The notes under the pieces were generated by a model. It was not told the DNA's origin and did not search any database. It saw nothing but the letters and a program-made list of their open reading frames with translations. Shown piece by piece: positions 8,945-19,212 of a DNA stretch of 64,000 nt. Numbering within the stretch: the first letter of the stretch is position 1; the number at the start of each line of letters is the position of its first letter. Source of the DNA: Vibrio parahaemolyticus (GTDB lineage Bacteria; Pseudomonadota; Gammaproteobacteria; Enterobacterales; Vibrionaceae); the NCBI RefSeq assembly GCF_900460535.1, contig NZ_UHIL01000001.1, positions 2,728,001 through 2,792,000 on the forward strand. Reading direction: 5' to 3'. The translations under genes were made by a program, and so were the position numbers.

Positions 8945-10324
8945 TTACAGCTCGTCAAAAGCCTCAATAGCCTCTGACAACTTCTTAACGCCGTGGATTT
9001 GCATCCCCGGAATGCCACCTTTTGGCATATTAGCAGCCGGGACAATTGCCTTTTTGAAGCCGTGCTTAAATGCCTCGTTCAAACGCTCTTGACCACTAGG
9101 TACCGGACGAATCTCGCCAGCCAAACCAACTTCGCCAAATACCACCACATCTTTTGGCAACGGACGATCGCGAAAGCTTGATAGTAACGCCATCACTAAA
9201 GCAAGATCCGCACTGGTTTCTGTTACCTTAACGCCGCCGACTACATTCACAAACACGTCTTGATCAGCCATTTGCAGACCACCGTGCTTATGCAATACGG
9301 CTAATAATAAGGAGAGACGATTCTGCTCCAAACCAACCGCTACGCGACGAGGGTTTGCCAATTGCGAGTAGTCCACCAGCGCTTGAATCTCTACTAATAG
9401 AGGACGTGTACCTTCCCATACAACCATGACCGAAGATCCTGACGTCTCTTCTTCGCCACGAGAAAGGAAAATCGCCGATGGGTTACTTACTTCTTTCAGT
9501 CCCTGCCCCGTCATCGCAAACACGCCTAATTCATTTACCGCACCAAAACGGTTTTTGTGGCTGCGCAGTGTACGGAAACGACTATCTGTTCCGCCATCAA
9601 GCAAGACAGAACAGTCAATAATGTGCTCAAGGACTTTAGGGCCGGCAAGAGTACCATCTTTCGTTACGTGACCAACAATAAATACCGCAACATTGTTCTG
9701 TTTTGCGTATCGCGTCAGTGCCGTCGCAGATTCTCGCACCTGAGCAACACTGCCCGGTGACGATTGAACATCAGAAACGTGCATAACCTGAATCGAGTCA
9801 ATCACCATAATTCTGGGCTGCTCTTTCTCTGCAATTTGGCAAATTTTATCGACGTTGGTTTCTGATAGCATCTTCAGGTGCTCTTTTGGCAGACCAAGAC
9901 GAGACGCGCGCATCGCAACCTGTTGAAGCGATTCCTCACCCGTAACGTAAAGTGTCGGCATCAGCCCTGATAACGTACACATAGTTTGAAGAAGCAACGT
10001 CGACTTACCCGCGCCAGGGTTACCACCTATCAGAATCGCCGCACCAGGTACGACACCACCACCAAGCACACGATCGAGCTCTTTAAAACCACTAGTGAAT
10101 CGCGGCACTTCTTGCAGATCGATTTCAGATAAGGTTTGGACTTTCGATTCTGTCGCCGAACCAGCATAACCGCTTAAGCGTTCATTGCGAGCAACGGTTG
10201 GCGAAGCAGCAATGCGCACCTCTGTGATCGTATTCCATGCACCACACGCATTACATTGTCCCTGCCAACGTGGAAAATCCGCGCCACAATCATTACAAAC
10301 ATACGCTCGTTTTGCTTTCGCCAT
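8945..10324 (-). CDS. radA: DNA repair protein RadA
   Basis: RadA is a RecA-like ATPase, a DnaB-type branch-migration helicase that helps process recombination intermediates. Visible features are a four-cysteine zinc finger (Cys10, 13, 24, 27), Walker A GNPGAGKS (101-108), Walker B IMVIDS (172-177), the RadA-specific KNRFG motif (about residue 255) and a C-terminal Lon-protease-like domain. I start it at 10324 (459 residues, MAKAKRAYVC), which has GAGG upstream and the usual family length; an upstream in-frame extension to 10501 would run through the divergent gene's promoter and start. It is divergent from the PilZ gene. Confidence 0.95.
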   Translation of the reverse strand: MAKAKRAYVCNDCGADFPRWQGQCNACGAWNTITEVRIAASPTVARNERLSGYAGSATESKVQTLSEIDLQEVPRFTSGFKELDRVLGGGVVPGAAILIGGNPGAGKSTLLLQTMCTLSGLMPTLYVTGEESLQQVAMRASRLGLPKEHLKMLSETNVDKICQIAEKEQPRIMVIDSIQVMHVSDVQSSPGSVAQVRESATALTRYAKQNNVAVFIVGHVTKDGTLAGPKVLEHIIDCSVLLDGGTDSRFRTLRSHKNRFGAVNELGVFAMTGQGLKEVSNPSAIFLSRGEEETSGSSVMVVWEGTRPLLVEIQALVDYSQLANPRRVAVGLEQNRLSLLLAVLHKHGGLQMADQDVFVNVVGGVKVTETSADLALVMALLSSFRDRPLPKDVVVFGEVGLAGEIRPVPSGQERLNEAFKHGFKKAIVPAANMPKGGIPGMQIHGVKKLSEAIEAFDEL

Positions 10325-10460
10325 GATGCCTCGATTTTTTCTACAAATGTGACCAAGCACAGCCAAGTCAGATCTAATCTGAAATGAACTATTGATATAC
10401 TTAAGTTTTACTTTACTTAGTCGATACAAATTAAAGTAACGACATACTCTAACAGAAATA

Positions 10461-12809
10461 ATGCAGCAATCTGAAATTCTCTCGCTCGCTGAAAGACTCA
10501 TTCCCGTTTATGGTTCTGAAGACTTTGATTTTGTCCTTGGTCAATTGACCGAGGAAGAGCCGCCGTCGGCCAAAATCTTAGTGAAGATGGAACTGAACCG
10601 TCTTATGGCACCATGTAAGAAGAGCATTGATTTACGTGGTCGCGTCAAAGGCGAATGTCGTGAATATGTTTTGGATGGTATTTCGCATTGGTTGGACGAT
10701 GTCGCTTTTAATGCTTATCACAAGAACATTAAGAAGTTTGGCACCTACACCGAAGGCATGTGGGAAGCACTGGTCAACACGCGCAATAACTTTCGTGTGA
10801 TGAGCAAGCTCGCCACGCAGGAAAAGTCTCATTCATTAACCGATCCTAAAAGCCCCTTTCTCGCAGAACCGGTTCACCTCGGTTACGACTTAAAACGCCA
10901 AGAAAAGCGGTTGAAGGTTCAGTCGCAGGTAGAAATTCGCCGCGCCAAAGGGCAAATCCTTCATGGATTAAGCATCGATTTGTCGAGCTCTGGGGCAAAA
11001 TTTAAAGTCCCGAGCGCATTTAAATACAACCTTGGTGAAATCATTCAAGTTTCGTTTACCGAGTTTGCAGGCAAGTCGCAAGTCGCGGGCATCGAAAAGC
11101 CACTGTCGTATCGAGTATTGGCCGTAGACGATTGCTATGAAAATGATGCCGTGCGCTATCTACGAACCATTCGTCTAACGGAAACCAATGTCGTTGCGCG
11201 CGTCATCGACGAAGCATTAAACAGTGCCGCCAAGCGCGCACGTCATGACAACCAAGATAAAATCATTCGTGCACGCACACGCGGTTATGAGCACATTGCA
11301 CTCAAACACACGAGCAACTTACCACTGTTTTTTGATGGTAACGAACTCAAGCTAGCGATGCTGACACCAAACAACCAAAAGTTGTGGCAGTACTGGCACG
11401 ATGAGAGAAATCAACAAGTCTTTGGCTCCTTGTTTAACGAGCAACGCGTCGCTTCTTTGATCAAACAAGGCGTGAAAGGCACCAGTAACGTTTTGTACTC
11501 GTTTACTCATGAACATGAAAACAAAACGTACTTCTACTCGATGCTTAGACCCGAAGCGACTCGCGAACAACGCCAGCTGTTTTGGCATTTAGGGGCTAAG
11601 CGAGAAAGTTGGCGTGCGTTTCGAATTTCTATTTTTGAGTTATCTGAGCAAGAGAAAGAAGATCTCGCACTATTCTCTCCAGAGTTAGCCGAAACCTCTC
11701 AGTCACTGACTCATATCGGCATTTTGCAAGAAATCGCTGACGAAAAGTCGGGGCAAGATTACCTATTAACAGAAAAACCGCGTTTGCCAGCCAACACGTT
11801 AAATGCCTTTCGTCATCCTCGAAAAATCACTGGCAACCCTAAAGGTATCTATTTCGATGCTCAATCGCGCCGTAAAGAACCACGCTATCGATTCAAAACG
11901 CCACTTGAACTCAGTTCGGGTGAGTTAAAAGCAGCAGGTTCAACCGTTGATATTTCTAAGCGAGGCTTGGGGATTCGTTTAGATGAGCCAACGATGTTAC
12001 GCTCGGGACAAGAAGTGCAAGTTAACTTTCGTGAGTTACAACTTTACGATAAAAAGCTGCCTCTCATGGCCGTTCCATATCGCGTTATTCGAGTCAGCCC
12101 TGACGGTTGCAGCATACAATTGGTTATTGATGAAAACAGCAAAACGATCCGTGTGATCGCTTTCTTCAACAGCATCATTGAACACAACCAAGATAAGCTG
12201 ATCCCACAAAAAGAGATGTTGCCAAGCAATGCATTACTGGAAAGACTGCACAGCGTTTTGCTATCAAGGACGTTAAGCACACCCATCTTTATCAGCAAAA
12301 GTACAGCGTCGGCACTAAAAACTCCGGTGGTTGGAGTGAACCTGCCGTTGCCAAAACACATTGAGTTGTTTGCGCGCTTAGGTCACGATCAAAAATTCTC
12401 TTTAGAGCCAATTTTTAAAGGCCGCTCTAGCACGCTGATCGCAGAACCAATTAAGCGTGTCGACGGAGCACAAGCAAGACACCAAGACATCTACATTAGT
12501 GCAGCGAAAATCGGCAATAAGATCACTGCTATCGAATCCAAACTGCACCAAGAATTTAATAGCGTGAAAGAGCGAATTCAGTTCATCAAAAAAGCGCGCA
12601 TGATGGGCGATTTCTATGTATTTCGAATGTCCACCGCACCCATTTTTGATCCTATGACGTCGCTGCTACGACAGGACTTGAGTGACCTTACTCAGTTTGG
12701 CGTTCATCAAGCCAGTAAACTAGAAAAGGAGCTGACGGCTTTGGTTGGCTACAGCGAGTTTGAAGACATAACCGAAGAAGTCGTCGTGCGACTTGAACTA
12801 ACGGAATAA
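10461..12809 (+). CDS. Tandem PilZ-domain protein (c-di-GMP receptor), PlzC-like
   Basis: This 782-residue cytoplasmic protein has two PilZ c-di-GMP binding modules. The first shows RQEKR (146-150) and DLSSSG (173-178). The second begins near residue 470 with RRKEPRYRF and has DISKRG. Both carry the RxxxR and D/NxSxxG ligand motifs, so both may bind c-di-GMP. The remaining N-terminal, middle and C-terminal regions match nothing I recognise. Position between radA and serB equals the V. cholerae gene I recall as VC2344 (plzC); that name is from memory. The product is a likely effector in motility or biofilm switching. A bidirectional terminator follows. Confidence 0.88.
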   Translation: MQQSEILSLAERLIPVYGSEDFDFVLGQLTEEEPPSAKILVKMELNRLMAPCKKSIDLRGRVKGECREYVLDGISHWLDDVAFNAYHKNIKKFGTYTEGMWEALVNTRNNFRVMSKLATQEKSHSLTDPKSPFLAEPVHLGYDLKRQEKRLKVQSQVEIRRAKGQILHGLSIDLSSSGAKFKVPSAFKYNLGEIIQVSFTEFAGKSQVAGIEKPLSYRVLAVDDCYENDAVRYLRTIRLTETNVVARVIDEALNSAAKRARHDNQDKIIRARTRGYEHIALKHTSNLPLFFDGNELKLAMLTPNNQKLWQYWHDERNQQVFGSLFNEQRVASLIKQGVKGTSNVLYSFTHEHENKTYFYSMLRPEATREQRQLFWHLGAKRESWRAFRISIFELSEQEKEDLALFSPELAETSQSLTHIGILQEIADEKSGQDYLLTEKPRLPANTLNAFRHPRKITGNPKGIYFDAQSRRKEPRYRFKTPLELSSGELKAAGSTVDISKRGLGIRLDEPTMLRSGQEVQVNFRELQLYDKKLPLMAVPYRVIRVSPDGCSIQLVIDENSKTIRVIAFFNSIIEHNQDKLIPQKEMLPSNALLERLHSVLLSRTLSTPIFISKSTASALKTPVVGVNLPLPKHIELFARLGHDQKFSLEPIFKGRSSTLIAEPIKRVDGAQARHQDIYISAAKIGNKITAIESKLHQEFNSVKERIQFIKKARMMGDFYVFRMSTAPIFDPMTSLLRQDLSDLTQFGVHQASKLEKELTALVGYSEFEDITEEVVVRLELTE

Positions 12810-12840
12810 AAAACACCGCCAAAATAGGCGGTGTTTTTCT
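12807..12840. terminator. Bidirectional terminator between PilZ gene and serB
   Basis: A 10-bp perfect stem, AAACACCGCC / GGCGGTGTTT (12811-12820 with 12827-12836), is flanked by A-run and T-run so that it works in both directions between convergent genes. Confidence 0.9.
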
Positions 12841-12851
12841 TTCTGATTCTA

Positions 12852-13832
12852 TTAAGGCTTCGCTTTCCAACTGATTTTTTGCTGCTTCACGAGCGCGCCA
12901 GACAAAATACAGAGCACCCCACCTAACCCAGCAAAACGCACCGAGGTTTGTGCCTGTGCCTCTACTTTAGGTTTCGCGTGGTAGGCAATACCAAGGCCTG
13001 CGGCGGACATCATCACTAAGTCGTTGGCACCATCACCAACGGCAACGGTATTATGCTGTTCAATTTCGTATTCATCCGCCAGTTCAACCAAAATATCGGA
13101 CTTGGTTTGCGCAGATACCACGTCACCAATCACTTGCCCAGTTAACTTTCCGTCAATGATCTCAAGCTGATTTGAACGAGCGAAGTCCAGACCGACTTTC
13201 TCTTTGATGTAATCAGAGAAATACGTGAACCCACCAGATGCAATGGCGGTTTTCCAACCGAGCGCTTTAAAGGTCGCAATCAACGCTTCAAAGTCTGGCA
13301 TGAATGGAAGCTCAGAACGCACTTGCTCTAAAATCGCTTCATCTGCGCCTTTTAGTTTACCAACCCGTTGACGCAAGCTTTGTTCAAAGTCCAACTCACC
13401 TTGCATCGCACGTTCAGTCACTTCGGCGACTTCTTCCCCTACTCCAGCCAATTTGGCAATTTCATCAATACATTCAATTTGAATCGCTGTGGAATCCATA
13501 TCGAACACCACTAAGCCAGGCGCAGAGAGATCCGGCACTTCATTCAGAGAAGCATAATCAATGTTGAGGCTTTTTAAGATGGTTTCGTGTTGAGATGTTA
13601 ATTCGCCCGCCATCAATGCTACTTCATACTGACCGACTTTCCATGTTTCTAACACCGGGTTATAGAAACCAGTAAAGAAGTCGATATCTTCAAAATGGCG
13701 AGGGGAAAGATATTCAGCAAAAACGATCCAATTCGCTTTCGCTTTATCTAACTGGGTAGCAAATCGAGTTTCGGGCAGTCGGTTTAAAAGTGTCGTATGT
13801 TTTCTGATAGGCAAGCTTTTTGACGCGTCCAT
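12852..13832 (-). CDS. serB: Phosphoserine phosphatase SerB
   Basis: SerB is a HAD-superfamily phosphatase that hydrolyses O-phospho-L-serine in the last step of serine biosynthesis. The catalytic motif DMDST is at residues 111-115 (nucleophile Asp111, general acid Asp113), with the SGGFTYF segment as motif II and GDGANDLVMM as motif IV. The 326-residue length, with an N-terminal regulatory region of about 100 residues, is usual for gammaproteobacterial SerB. The gene is divergent from ytjB/ahpA across about 90 bases, the same arrangement as in E. coli. Confidence 0.95.
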   Translation of the reverse strand: MDASKSLPIRKHTTLLNRLPETRFATQLDKAKANWIVFAEYLSPRHFEDIDFFTGFYNPVLETWKVGQYEVALMAGELTSQHETILKSLNIDYASLNEVPDLSAPGLVVFDMDSTAIQIECIDEIAKLAGVGEEVAEVTERAMQGELDFEQSLRQRVGKLKGADEAILEQVRSELPFMPDFEALIATFKALGWKTAIASGGFTYFSDYIKEKVGLDFARSNQLEIIDGKLTGQVIGDVVSAQTKSDILVELADEYEIEQHNTVAVGDGANDLVMMSAAGLGIAYHAKPKVEAQAQTSVRFAGLGGVLCILSGALVKQQKISWKAKP

Positions 13833-13923
13833 GTATATAATCCCTTATGACTTTGCTAAAACGTTACCTCAACAAACTAAAAAGGCAAGTCTTTGTTTTG
13901 TTTTAAATGGATGAGTAAAGAGC

Positions 13924-14529
13924 ATGAGTGAATCCTTGTTCTCAGTAAGGAATGCCCTGCGAATTCTGGCACTAATCCTACTGTGCGTGATGTTATTCAT
14001 CACCATCAAAAACAGTGTTGTGATCAGTAAGGGCAACGAGAAGATTCAAGCGCAGCAGCTTGAAACACTCACCAAGGTTTTGATCTCGCAGGCATCTTTG
14101 TCTGCCAGCGAAATGATATTAACCAAAGACCAAGAGCGATTGCTCAAGCTGACCAACCAGCTCGCGCAAGACCGTTTGGTATTTGATGCCACGATTTATG
14201 ACTCACAAGGTGTGCGATTAGCATCGAGTGACGAGGCGCTGTCTGTCCGTGAGGTCCTAGGATTAGATACCCCACTAGCCACCGCATCTATTGGTCGCCA
14301 GCAATTGGTCGAGCCAGTCCTAGCTGATGGTGCTGTGATTGGTTTTGTACGTGTGACGTTTGAGACAGGCCGAGTGACGGCGATTTCTGATCACCATTAT
14401 CGTAAGAGTGATCGTTACATGTACATGATGGTCTTGATGAGTTTTGTGTGTGGCATGTTGTTTATTATGATTTTACGTAGACAGCCGATCCGCCGTAAAA
14501 AAGCCGAAAACTTGCTGCTGACCAAGTAA
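13924..14529 (+). CDS. ytjB: AhpA/YtjB family membrane protein
   Basis: This 201-residue inner-membrane protein has a TM helix near residues 13-33, a periplasmic domain of about 130 residues, a second TM helix near 165-183 and a basic cytoplasmic tail (RRQPIRRKK). The layout and the position divergent from serB match the E. coli YtjB (Smp) family, also called AhpA in other genomes. The function is not established. The periplasmic part resembles a small sensor-like fold (DATIYDSQGVRLASS), but there is no output domain. A bidirectional terminator follows at 14551-14584. Confidence 0.8.
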   Translation: MSESLFSVRNALRILALILLCVMLFITIKNSVVISKGNEKIQAQQLETLTKVLISQASLSASEMILTKDQERLLKLTNQLAQDRLVFDATIYDSQGVRLASSDEALSVREVLGLDTPLATASIGRQQLVEPVLADGAVIGFVRVTFETGRVTAISDHHYRKSDRYMYMMVLMSFVCGMLFIMILRRQPIRRKKAENLLLTK

Positions 14530-14550
14530 TTCCAACAGCCAACTTCAAAT

Positions 14551-14584
14551 AAAAAACAGCCCGCTTTGAGCGGGCTGTTTTTTT
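14551..14584. terminator. Bidirectional terminator between ytjB and deoD
   Basis: The strong stem ACAGCCCGCT / AGCGGGCTGT with a short TTG-type loop is flanked by A6 and T7 runs. It ends the ytjB transcript and, on the minus strand, the deo operon. Confidence 0.9.
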
Positions 14585-14616
14585 AGTTCTTGAAAGCGAA
14601 GACGAATCTTTGTCGC

Positions 14617-15336
14617 TTATTCTGCATCGCCTAGCAATACTGAATCTAACGCGATTAGCATCATGTCGTTAAATGTTGTTTGACGCTCGTCTGATGTGGT
14701 TTGCTCGCCTGTTTTGATATGGTCTGAAACCGTACAGATTGTCAGAGCTTTTGCGCCGTATTCTGCTGCTACGCCGTAAATACCCGCCGCTTCCATTTCA
14801 ACACCAACAATGCCGTACTTGTCCATTACGTCGAACATTTCTGGATCTGGCGTGTAGAAAAGCTCCGCTGAAAATAGGTTGCCGACTTTCACATCAATAC
14901 CACGTGCTTTTGCTGCATCTTCTGCTGCACGAACCATTTTGTAGTCTGCGATAGCCGCAAAGTCATGGCCTTTAAAGCGAATGCGGTTTACTTTTGAATC
15001 CGTACACGCGCCCATGCCGATCACAACATCACGTACTTTGATGTCTTCATTCACCGCACCACAGCTACCGACACGGATGATTTTCTTCACACCGAAGTCT
15101 TTGATTAGCTCAGTCGCGTAAATCGAACATGATGGGATACCCATACCGTGGCCCATCACAGAGATTTTACGGCCTTTGTAAGTGCCTGTGTAACCGAACA
15201 TATTGCGCACATCACACACTTGCACAACATCTTCAAGGAAGGTTTCTGCGATGTATTTTGCACGTAGCGGGTCACCTGGCATCAGTACTACGTCTGCGAA
15301 TGCACCCATTTCAGCATTGATATGTGGAGTTGCCAT
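14617..15336 (-). CDS. deoD: Purine-nucleoside phosphorylase DeoD
   Basis: DeoD cleaves purine (deoxy)nucleosides with phosphate to base plus (deoxy)ribose-1-phosphate in the cytoplasm. The 239-residue protein shows the trimeric/hexameric bacterial PNP signature: [13 protein letters not shown] near the N-terminus, the GVEMEAAG nucleoside-binding motif and the TVSDH segment with the catalytic Asp. It is the last gene of deoCABD, 139 bases after deoB, with a hairpin in that gap that could reduce read-through. The ribosome site AAAGGAAAAG lies immediately before the start. Confidence 0.96.
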   Translation of the reverse strand: MATPHINAEMGAFADVVLMPGDPLRAKYIAETFLEDVVQVCDVRNMFGYTGTYKGRKISVMGHGMGIPSCSIYATELIKDFGVKKIIRVGSCGAVNEDIKVRDVVIGMGACTDSKVNRIRFKGHDFAAIADYKMVRAAEDAAKARGIDVKVGNLFSAELFYTPDPEMFDVMDKYGIVGVEMEAAGIYGVAAEYGAKALTICTVSDHIKTGEQTTSDERQTTFNDMMLIALDSVLLGDAE

Positions 15337-15435
15337 TTTTCTTTTCCTTAACCTTTCTCTAGCGCTCCGCGCTTAAGGCGATGTAAGCCAGAGTATTCTC
15401 ATTTCCGACAAGCAGTACTTGCATACTGCAAACAT

Positions 15436-15464
15436 AAAACTAGGAGCACTCAGCTCCTAGTTTT
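15436..15464 (-). terminator. Hairpin between deoB and deoD (attenuating terminator)
   Basis: A 9-bp stem, ACTAGGAGC / GCTCCTAGT (15439-15447 with 15453-15461), is followed on the minus strand by TTTT. Because deoD lies just downstream on the same strand, it probably acts as a partial terminator or a processing/stability element. Confidence 0.6.
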
Positions 15465-15475
15465 TAATATCCTAA

Positions 15476-16696
15476 TTATAGGAAATTCTTACCGTAATCC
15501 ATTGGAGAAGTACCGAAGTAGCTCGCCAATGTTTGGCCGATATCTGCGAACGTTTCGCGGCGGCCAAGAGAGCCTGCTGGCACTTTTTGACCGTAAACCA
15601 ATACTGGAATGTGCTCACGAGTATGGTCAGTACCTGGCCATGTTGGGTCACAACCGTGGTCAGCCGTTAGGATTAGCACGTCATCTTCACCCATCAGTTC
15701 GAGCACTTCGTTGATGCGACCATCAAAGTACTCAAGCGCCGCAGCGTAACCCGCTACATCACGGCGGTGGCCGTAAGCGGAGTCGAAATCAACAAAGTTA
15801 GTGAATACGATGGTGTTATCACCCGCTTCTTTGATTTGCTCTAGCGTTGCTTCGAACAATGCAGGAATACCTGTCGCTTTCACTTTCTTGGTGATACCGC
15901 AGTTTGCGTAGATGTCTGCAATCTTACCGATAGAAACCACATTGCCTTGTTTCTCCTCGACTAACTTTTGTAGAACCGTTGCTGATGGTGGCTCTACAGA
16001 TAGGTCACGACGGTTACCCGTACGCTCAAATTGACCTTTACCAGGACCGATGAATGGACGCGCGATTACACGGCCGATGTTGTAATCTTCTAGTTCTTCA
16101 CGAGCAATTTGGCAAAGCTCTAGTAGACGATCTAGACCGAATGTCTCTTCGTGACATGCGATTTGGAATACAGAGTCCGCAGAGGTGTAGAAGATTGGCT
16201 GGCCAGTCTTCATGTGTTCTTCACCAAGGTCATCAAGAACTTGAGTACCAGATGCGTGGCAGTTACCTAGGAAGCCATCTAGACCTGCACGCTCAAGAAT
16301 GCGGTCAGTCAGCTCTTTAGGGAAGCTGTTTGCTTTATCTGTGAAGTAGCCCCAGTCAAACAGAACTGGTACGCCAGCAATTTCCCAGTGACCAGACGGA
16401 GTGTCTTTACCAGAAGAAAGCTCAGCAGCGTGGCCGTAAGCACCGATGATTTCTGCATCAGCGTCTAGGCCAGGAGCAAAGCGACCTGTTGATTCTTTGT
16501 GTGCCATCGCCAAACCAAGTTTAGATAGGTTTGGAAGGCTAAGTGCGCCTTGACGTTTGTCGTTATCTGCTAAGCCTTTTTCACACTGGTCAGCAATATG
16601 ACCTAGAGTGTCTGAACCTACATCACCAAATTCTTTTGCATCAGCAGTTGCACCGATACCGAATGAGTCTAGTACTAAAATAAATGCTCTTTTCAT
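15476..16696 (-). CDS. deoB: Phosphopentomutase DeoB
   Basis: DeoB interconverts (deoxy)ribose-1-phosphate and -5-phosphate, linking the phosphorylases DeoA/DeoD to the aldolase DeoC. The 406-residue protein belongs to the alkaline phosphatase-like metalloenzymes. The metal-binding N-terminal [11 protein letters not shown], the [13 protein letters not shown] segment and the [20 protein letters not shown] motif, rich in metal ligands, are all present. The order deoC-deoA-deoB-deoD equals that of E. coli. The gap to deoA is 68 bases. Confidence 0.96.
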   Translation of the reverse strand: MKRAFILVLDSFGIGATADAKEFGDVGSDTLGHIADQCEKGLADNDKRQGALSLPNLSKLGLAMAHKESTGRFAPGLDADAEIIGAYGHAAELSSGKDTPSGHWEIAGVPVLFDWGYFTDKANSFPKELTDRILERAGLDGFLGNCHASGTQVLDDLGEEHMKTGQPIFYTSADSVFQIACHEETFGLDRLLELCQIAREELEDYNIGRVIARPFIGPGKGQFERTGNRRDLSVEPPSATVLQKLVEEKQGNVVSIGKIADIYANCGITKKVKATGIPALFEATLEQIKEAGDNTIVFTNFVDFDSAYGHRRDVAGYAAALEYFDGRINEVLELMGEDDVLILTADHGCDPTWPGTDHTREHIPVLVYGQKVPAGSLGRRETFADIGQTLASYFGTSPMDYGKNFL

Positions 16697-16764
16697 TGCT
16701 CTTTCCTTAGGCCCACTCGGCGAATTATTATGGTTGAGTAGGCCTTATGTAATTACTTAATCTT

Positions 16765-18093
16765 TTAGATGTCTTCTGCACGAATTTGACGGTAAACCTC
16801 TGGAGTTGGTGTGTATTCACCACCCACTTTGATTGCACTGCGTAGTGCTTTTGCCGCTTCTTCCCACTGCTCTTCACTGCGAGCGTGGATAACTGCTAGA
16901 GGTTTATCGCTATCAGCAACTTCACCCAATCGAATGAAGTTATCAAAACCTACCGCGTAGTCGATTTCATCAGTTGCAACACGGCGGCCGCCACCCATAG
17001 AAACCACAGCCATGCCGATAGCACGCGTGTCCATTGCAGAGACAATACCTGTTTCTGTCGCGTAAACTGGCTTGATGATTTCTGCTTTTTCTAGGTAGTT
17101 GTCGTAGTTTTCTACGAAGTCAGCTGGACCGCCAAGACCCGCAACCATTTTGCCGAAGCAAGCTGCTGCTTTACCGTTGTCTAGCACTTCTATCAGTTTC
17201 GCGCGTGCGTCGTCTGTGTTCTCAGCCAGTTTGCCAAGCACGAGCATTTCAGCACATGATGCCATCGTCACTTCAAGTAGACGCGGGTTGCGGTATTCAC
17301 CTGTTAGGAAACGAACCGCTTCACGAACTTCCACCGCGTTACCCGCAGAAGAAGCCAGTACTTGGTTCATGTCCGTAAGGATCGCCGTAGTCTTCGTGCC
17401 TGCACCATTTGCTACAGCAACGATAGATTTTGCTAGCTCTTCAGACGCTTCGTAAGTTGGCATAAATGCGCCAGAACCGACTTTTACGTCCATCACTAGA
17501 GATTCCAGACCCGCTGCCAATTTCTTAGACAGGATCGATGCCGTGATCAGTGAGATGTTGTCTACGGTAGCCGTGATATCACGAGTCGCGTACACGCGCT
17601 TATCTGCCGGAGCAAGATCACCCGTTTGACCGATGATCGCCACACCCGCATCTTTGGTTACTTGACCAAAAACTTCGTTCGTTGGTGTGATGTTGTAGCC
17701 AGGAATCGCTTCAAGTTTATCTAGCGTGCCGCCTGTGTGGCCAAGGCCACGACCAGAGATCATAGGTACGAAACCGCCACATGCTGCCACCATAGGGCCA
17801 AGCATCAGAGAAGTTACGTCACCCACACCACCGGTTGAGTGTTTGTCGACAATTGGACCACCGAAGTTCATGTGGCTCCAGTCGATAACCATGCCTGAAT
17901 CACGCATTGCACACGTTAGGGCGATGCGCTCATCCATGGTCATTTCATTAAAGAAAATCGTCATAGCAAACGCCGCAATCTGACCTTCAGATACCGTGTT
18001 GTTCGCTACGCCTTGAATAAAGAAGTTGATTTCGTCGGCTGTTAGGACTTCGCCGTCACGTTTTTTACGAATGATTTCTTGTGGTAAATACAT
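16765..18093 (-). CDS. deoA: Thymidine phosphorylase DeoA
   Basis: DeoA phosphorolyses thymidine and deoxyuridine to base and deoxyribose-1-phosphate. The 442-residue protein has the glycosyltransferase family 3 organisation: an N-terminal helical part, the phosphate-binding KHSTGGVGD motif and the [20 protein letters not shown] signature. The length is typical for proteobacteria. It is the second gene of the deo operon, separated from deoC by 97 bases that contain a strong hairpin (18147-18170). Confidence 0.96.
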   Translation of the reverse strand: MYLPQEIIRKKRDGEVLTADEINFFIQGVANNTVSEGQIAAFAMTIFFNEMTMDERIALTCAMRDSGMVIDWSHMNFGGPIVDKHSTGGVGDVTSLMLGPMVAACGGFVPMISGRGLGHTGGTLDKLEAIPGYNITPTNEVFGQVTKDAGVAIIGQTGDLAPADKRVYATRDITATVDNISLITASILSKKLAAGLESLVMDVKVGSGAFMPTYEASEELAKSIVAVANGAGTKTTAILTDMNQVLASSAGNAVEVREAVRFLTGEYRNPRLLEVTMASCAEMLVLGKLAENTDDARAKLIEVLDNGKAAACFGKMVAGLGGPADFVENYDNYLEKAEIIKPVYATETGIVSAMDTRAIGMAVVSMGGGRRVATDEIDYAVGFDNFIRLGEVADSDKPLAVIHARSEEQWEEAAKALRSAIKVGGEYTPTPEVYRQIRAEDI

Positions 18094-18146
18094 TAGTGCC
18101 TCCCAAGCTCTTTTGAGCCATGGTTGTAGTAGGATAGAAGAGGTTT

Positions 18147-18170
18147 GGTAGCACCCTTTTAGGTGCTACC
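18147..18170 (-). repeat. Perfect inverted repeat in the deoC-deoA gap
   Basis: GGTAGCACC (18147-18155) and GGTGCTACC (18162-18170) form a perfect 9-bp stem with a 6-base loop. No U-tract follows on the minus strand, so it is more likely an mRNA processing or stability element than a terminator. Confidence 0.6.
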
Positions 18171-18190
18171 GGTCAGACGTATTATTGGAA

Positions 18191-18967
18191 TTAGTACGCT
18201 GTTGGATCAGCGACGTCGTCCGATACTTCTAATGTATTTAGTAGGTTGGTTAACAGGCTAGACGCACCAAAACGGTAGTGACGAGCATCAACCCAGTTGT
18301 CACCTAGGATTTCGTCAGCCATTGCTAGGTATGCCGCTGCGTCTTCAGCAGTGCGCACACCACCTGCTGGTTTGAAACCAACAGTTTCTGCAACACCCAT
18401 GTCGCGAATAACTTCAAGCATCATGCGAGCGTATTCTGGTGTTGCGTTTACTGGCACTTTACCAGTTGAAGTTTTAATGAAGTCAGCACCTGCTTCAATA
18501 CAGATTTGAGATGCTTTCTTGATTAGTGCTTCTTCTTTTAGTTCACCAGTTTCGATGATCACTTTTAGAAGAATGTCACCACAAGCTTCTTTACATTGCT
18601 TAACCAGTTCGAAGCCTACTTTCTCATCACCCGCCATTAGCGCGCGGTATGGGAAAACTACGTCAACTTCGTCTGCACCGTAAGCAACAGCCGCTTTTGT
18701 TTCAGCAACAGCGATGTCGATGTCGTCGTTACCGTGTGGGAAGTTCGTTACTGTTGCAATGCGAACTTCTGGCGTACCTTGCTCACGAAGTGTCTTCTTA
18801 GCAATAGGAATAAAGCGAGGGTAAATACAGATTGCAGCTGTGTTGCCTACTGCTGTTTTCGCGTCATGACATAGTGAGATCACTTTTGCATCAGTGTCAT
18901 CATCATTCAGCGTAGTTAGGTCCATAAGTTTTAGTGCACGTAGCGCTGCTGCTTTTAAATCGCTCAT
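18191..18967 (-). CDS. deoC: Deoxyribose-phosphate aldolase DeoC
   Basis: DeoC is a class I aldolase that splits 2-deoxyribose-5-phosphate into acetaldehyde and glyceraldehyde-3-phosphate. The Schiff-base lysine lies in [10 protein letters not shown] (Lys165). Asp102 (VDVV) and the second lysine in GFKPAGG (Lys199) complete the catalytic triad. The 258-residue length is usual. It is the first gene of the deo operon, with GGAG about 7 bases before the ATG; the 581-base upstream region probably holds the operon's control sites. Confidence 0.96.
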   Translation of the reverse strand: MSDLKAAALRALKLMDLTTLNDDDTDAKVISLCHDAKTAVGNTAAICIYPRFIPIAKKTLREQGTPEVRIATVTNFPHGNDDIDIAVAETKAAVAYGADEVDVVFPYRALMAGDEKVGFELVKQCKEACGDILLKVIIETGELKEEALIKKASQICIEAGADFIKTSTGKVPVNATPEYARMMLEVIRDMGVAETVGFKPAGGVRTAEDAAAYLAMADEILGDNWVDARHYRFGASSLLTNLLNTLEVSDDVADPTAY

Positions 18968-19196
18968 TTCTATCTCCGATCAATATTCAAAAAATTCACT
19001 ACTCAGCCTCACATCACTTCTCTAACTATAATCAACAAGTCGAGATAGTGTGAGAAATTGGCTAAACAGTCTATTTATGAACGGACTTGGTTCCCTGAAG
19101 ACTCGGCATATACAGCGAAAAATTCATATGCCAATTGCTATCCTTGTCACCGCACAGTACCAGTTTGGCCTATGGCACAACAATCTATGATTGCGG

Positions 19197-19212
19197 TGTC
19201 TTTAATATCACA
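19197..19212. promoter_or_regulatory. Weak CRP-like site upstream of deoC
   Basis: TGTCT-TTAATA-TCACA matches TGTGA-N6-TCACA at 8 of 10 positions, with a perfect right half. It lies about 230 bases upstream of deoC. CRP control of deo operons is established in E. coli; binding here is inference. Confidence 0.3.

Noticed and set aside
10325..10501. N-terminal extension of RadA
   Set aside because: The extended frame overlaps the divergent gene's start and promoter, while the internal ATG has a good ribosome site and gives the family length.
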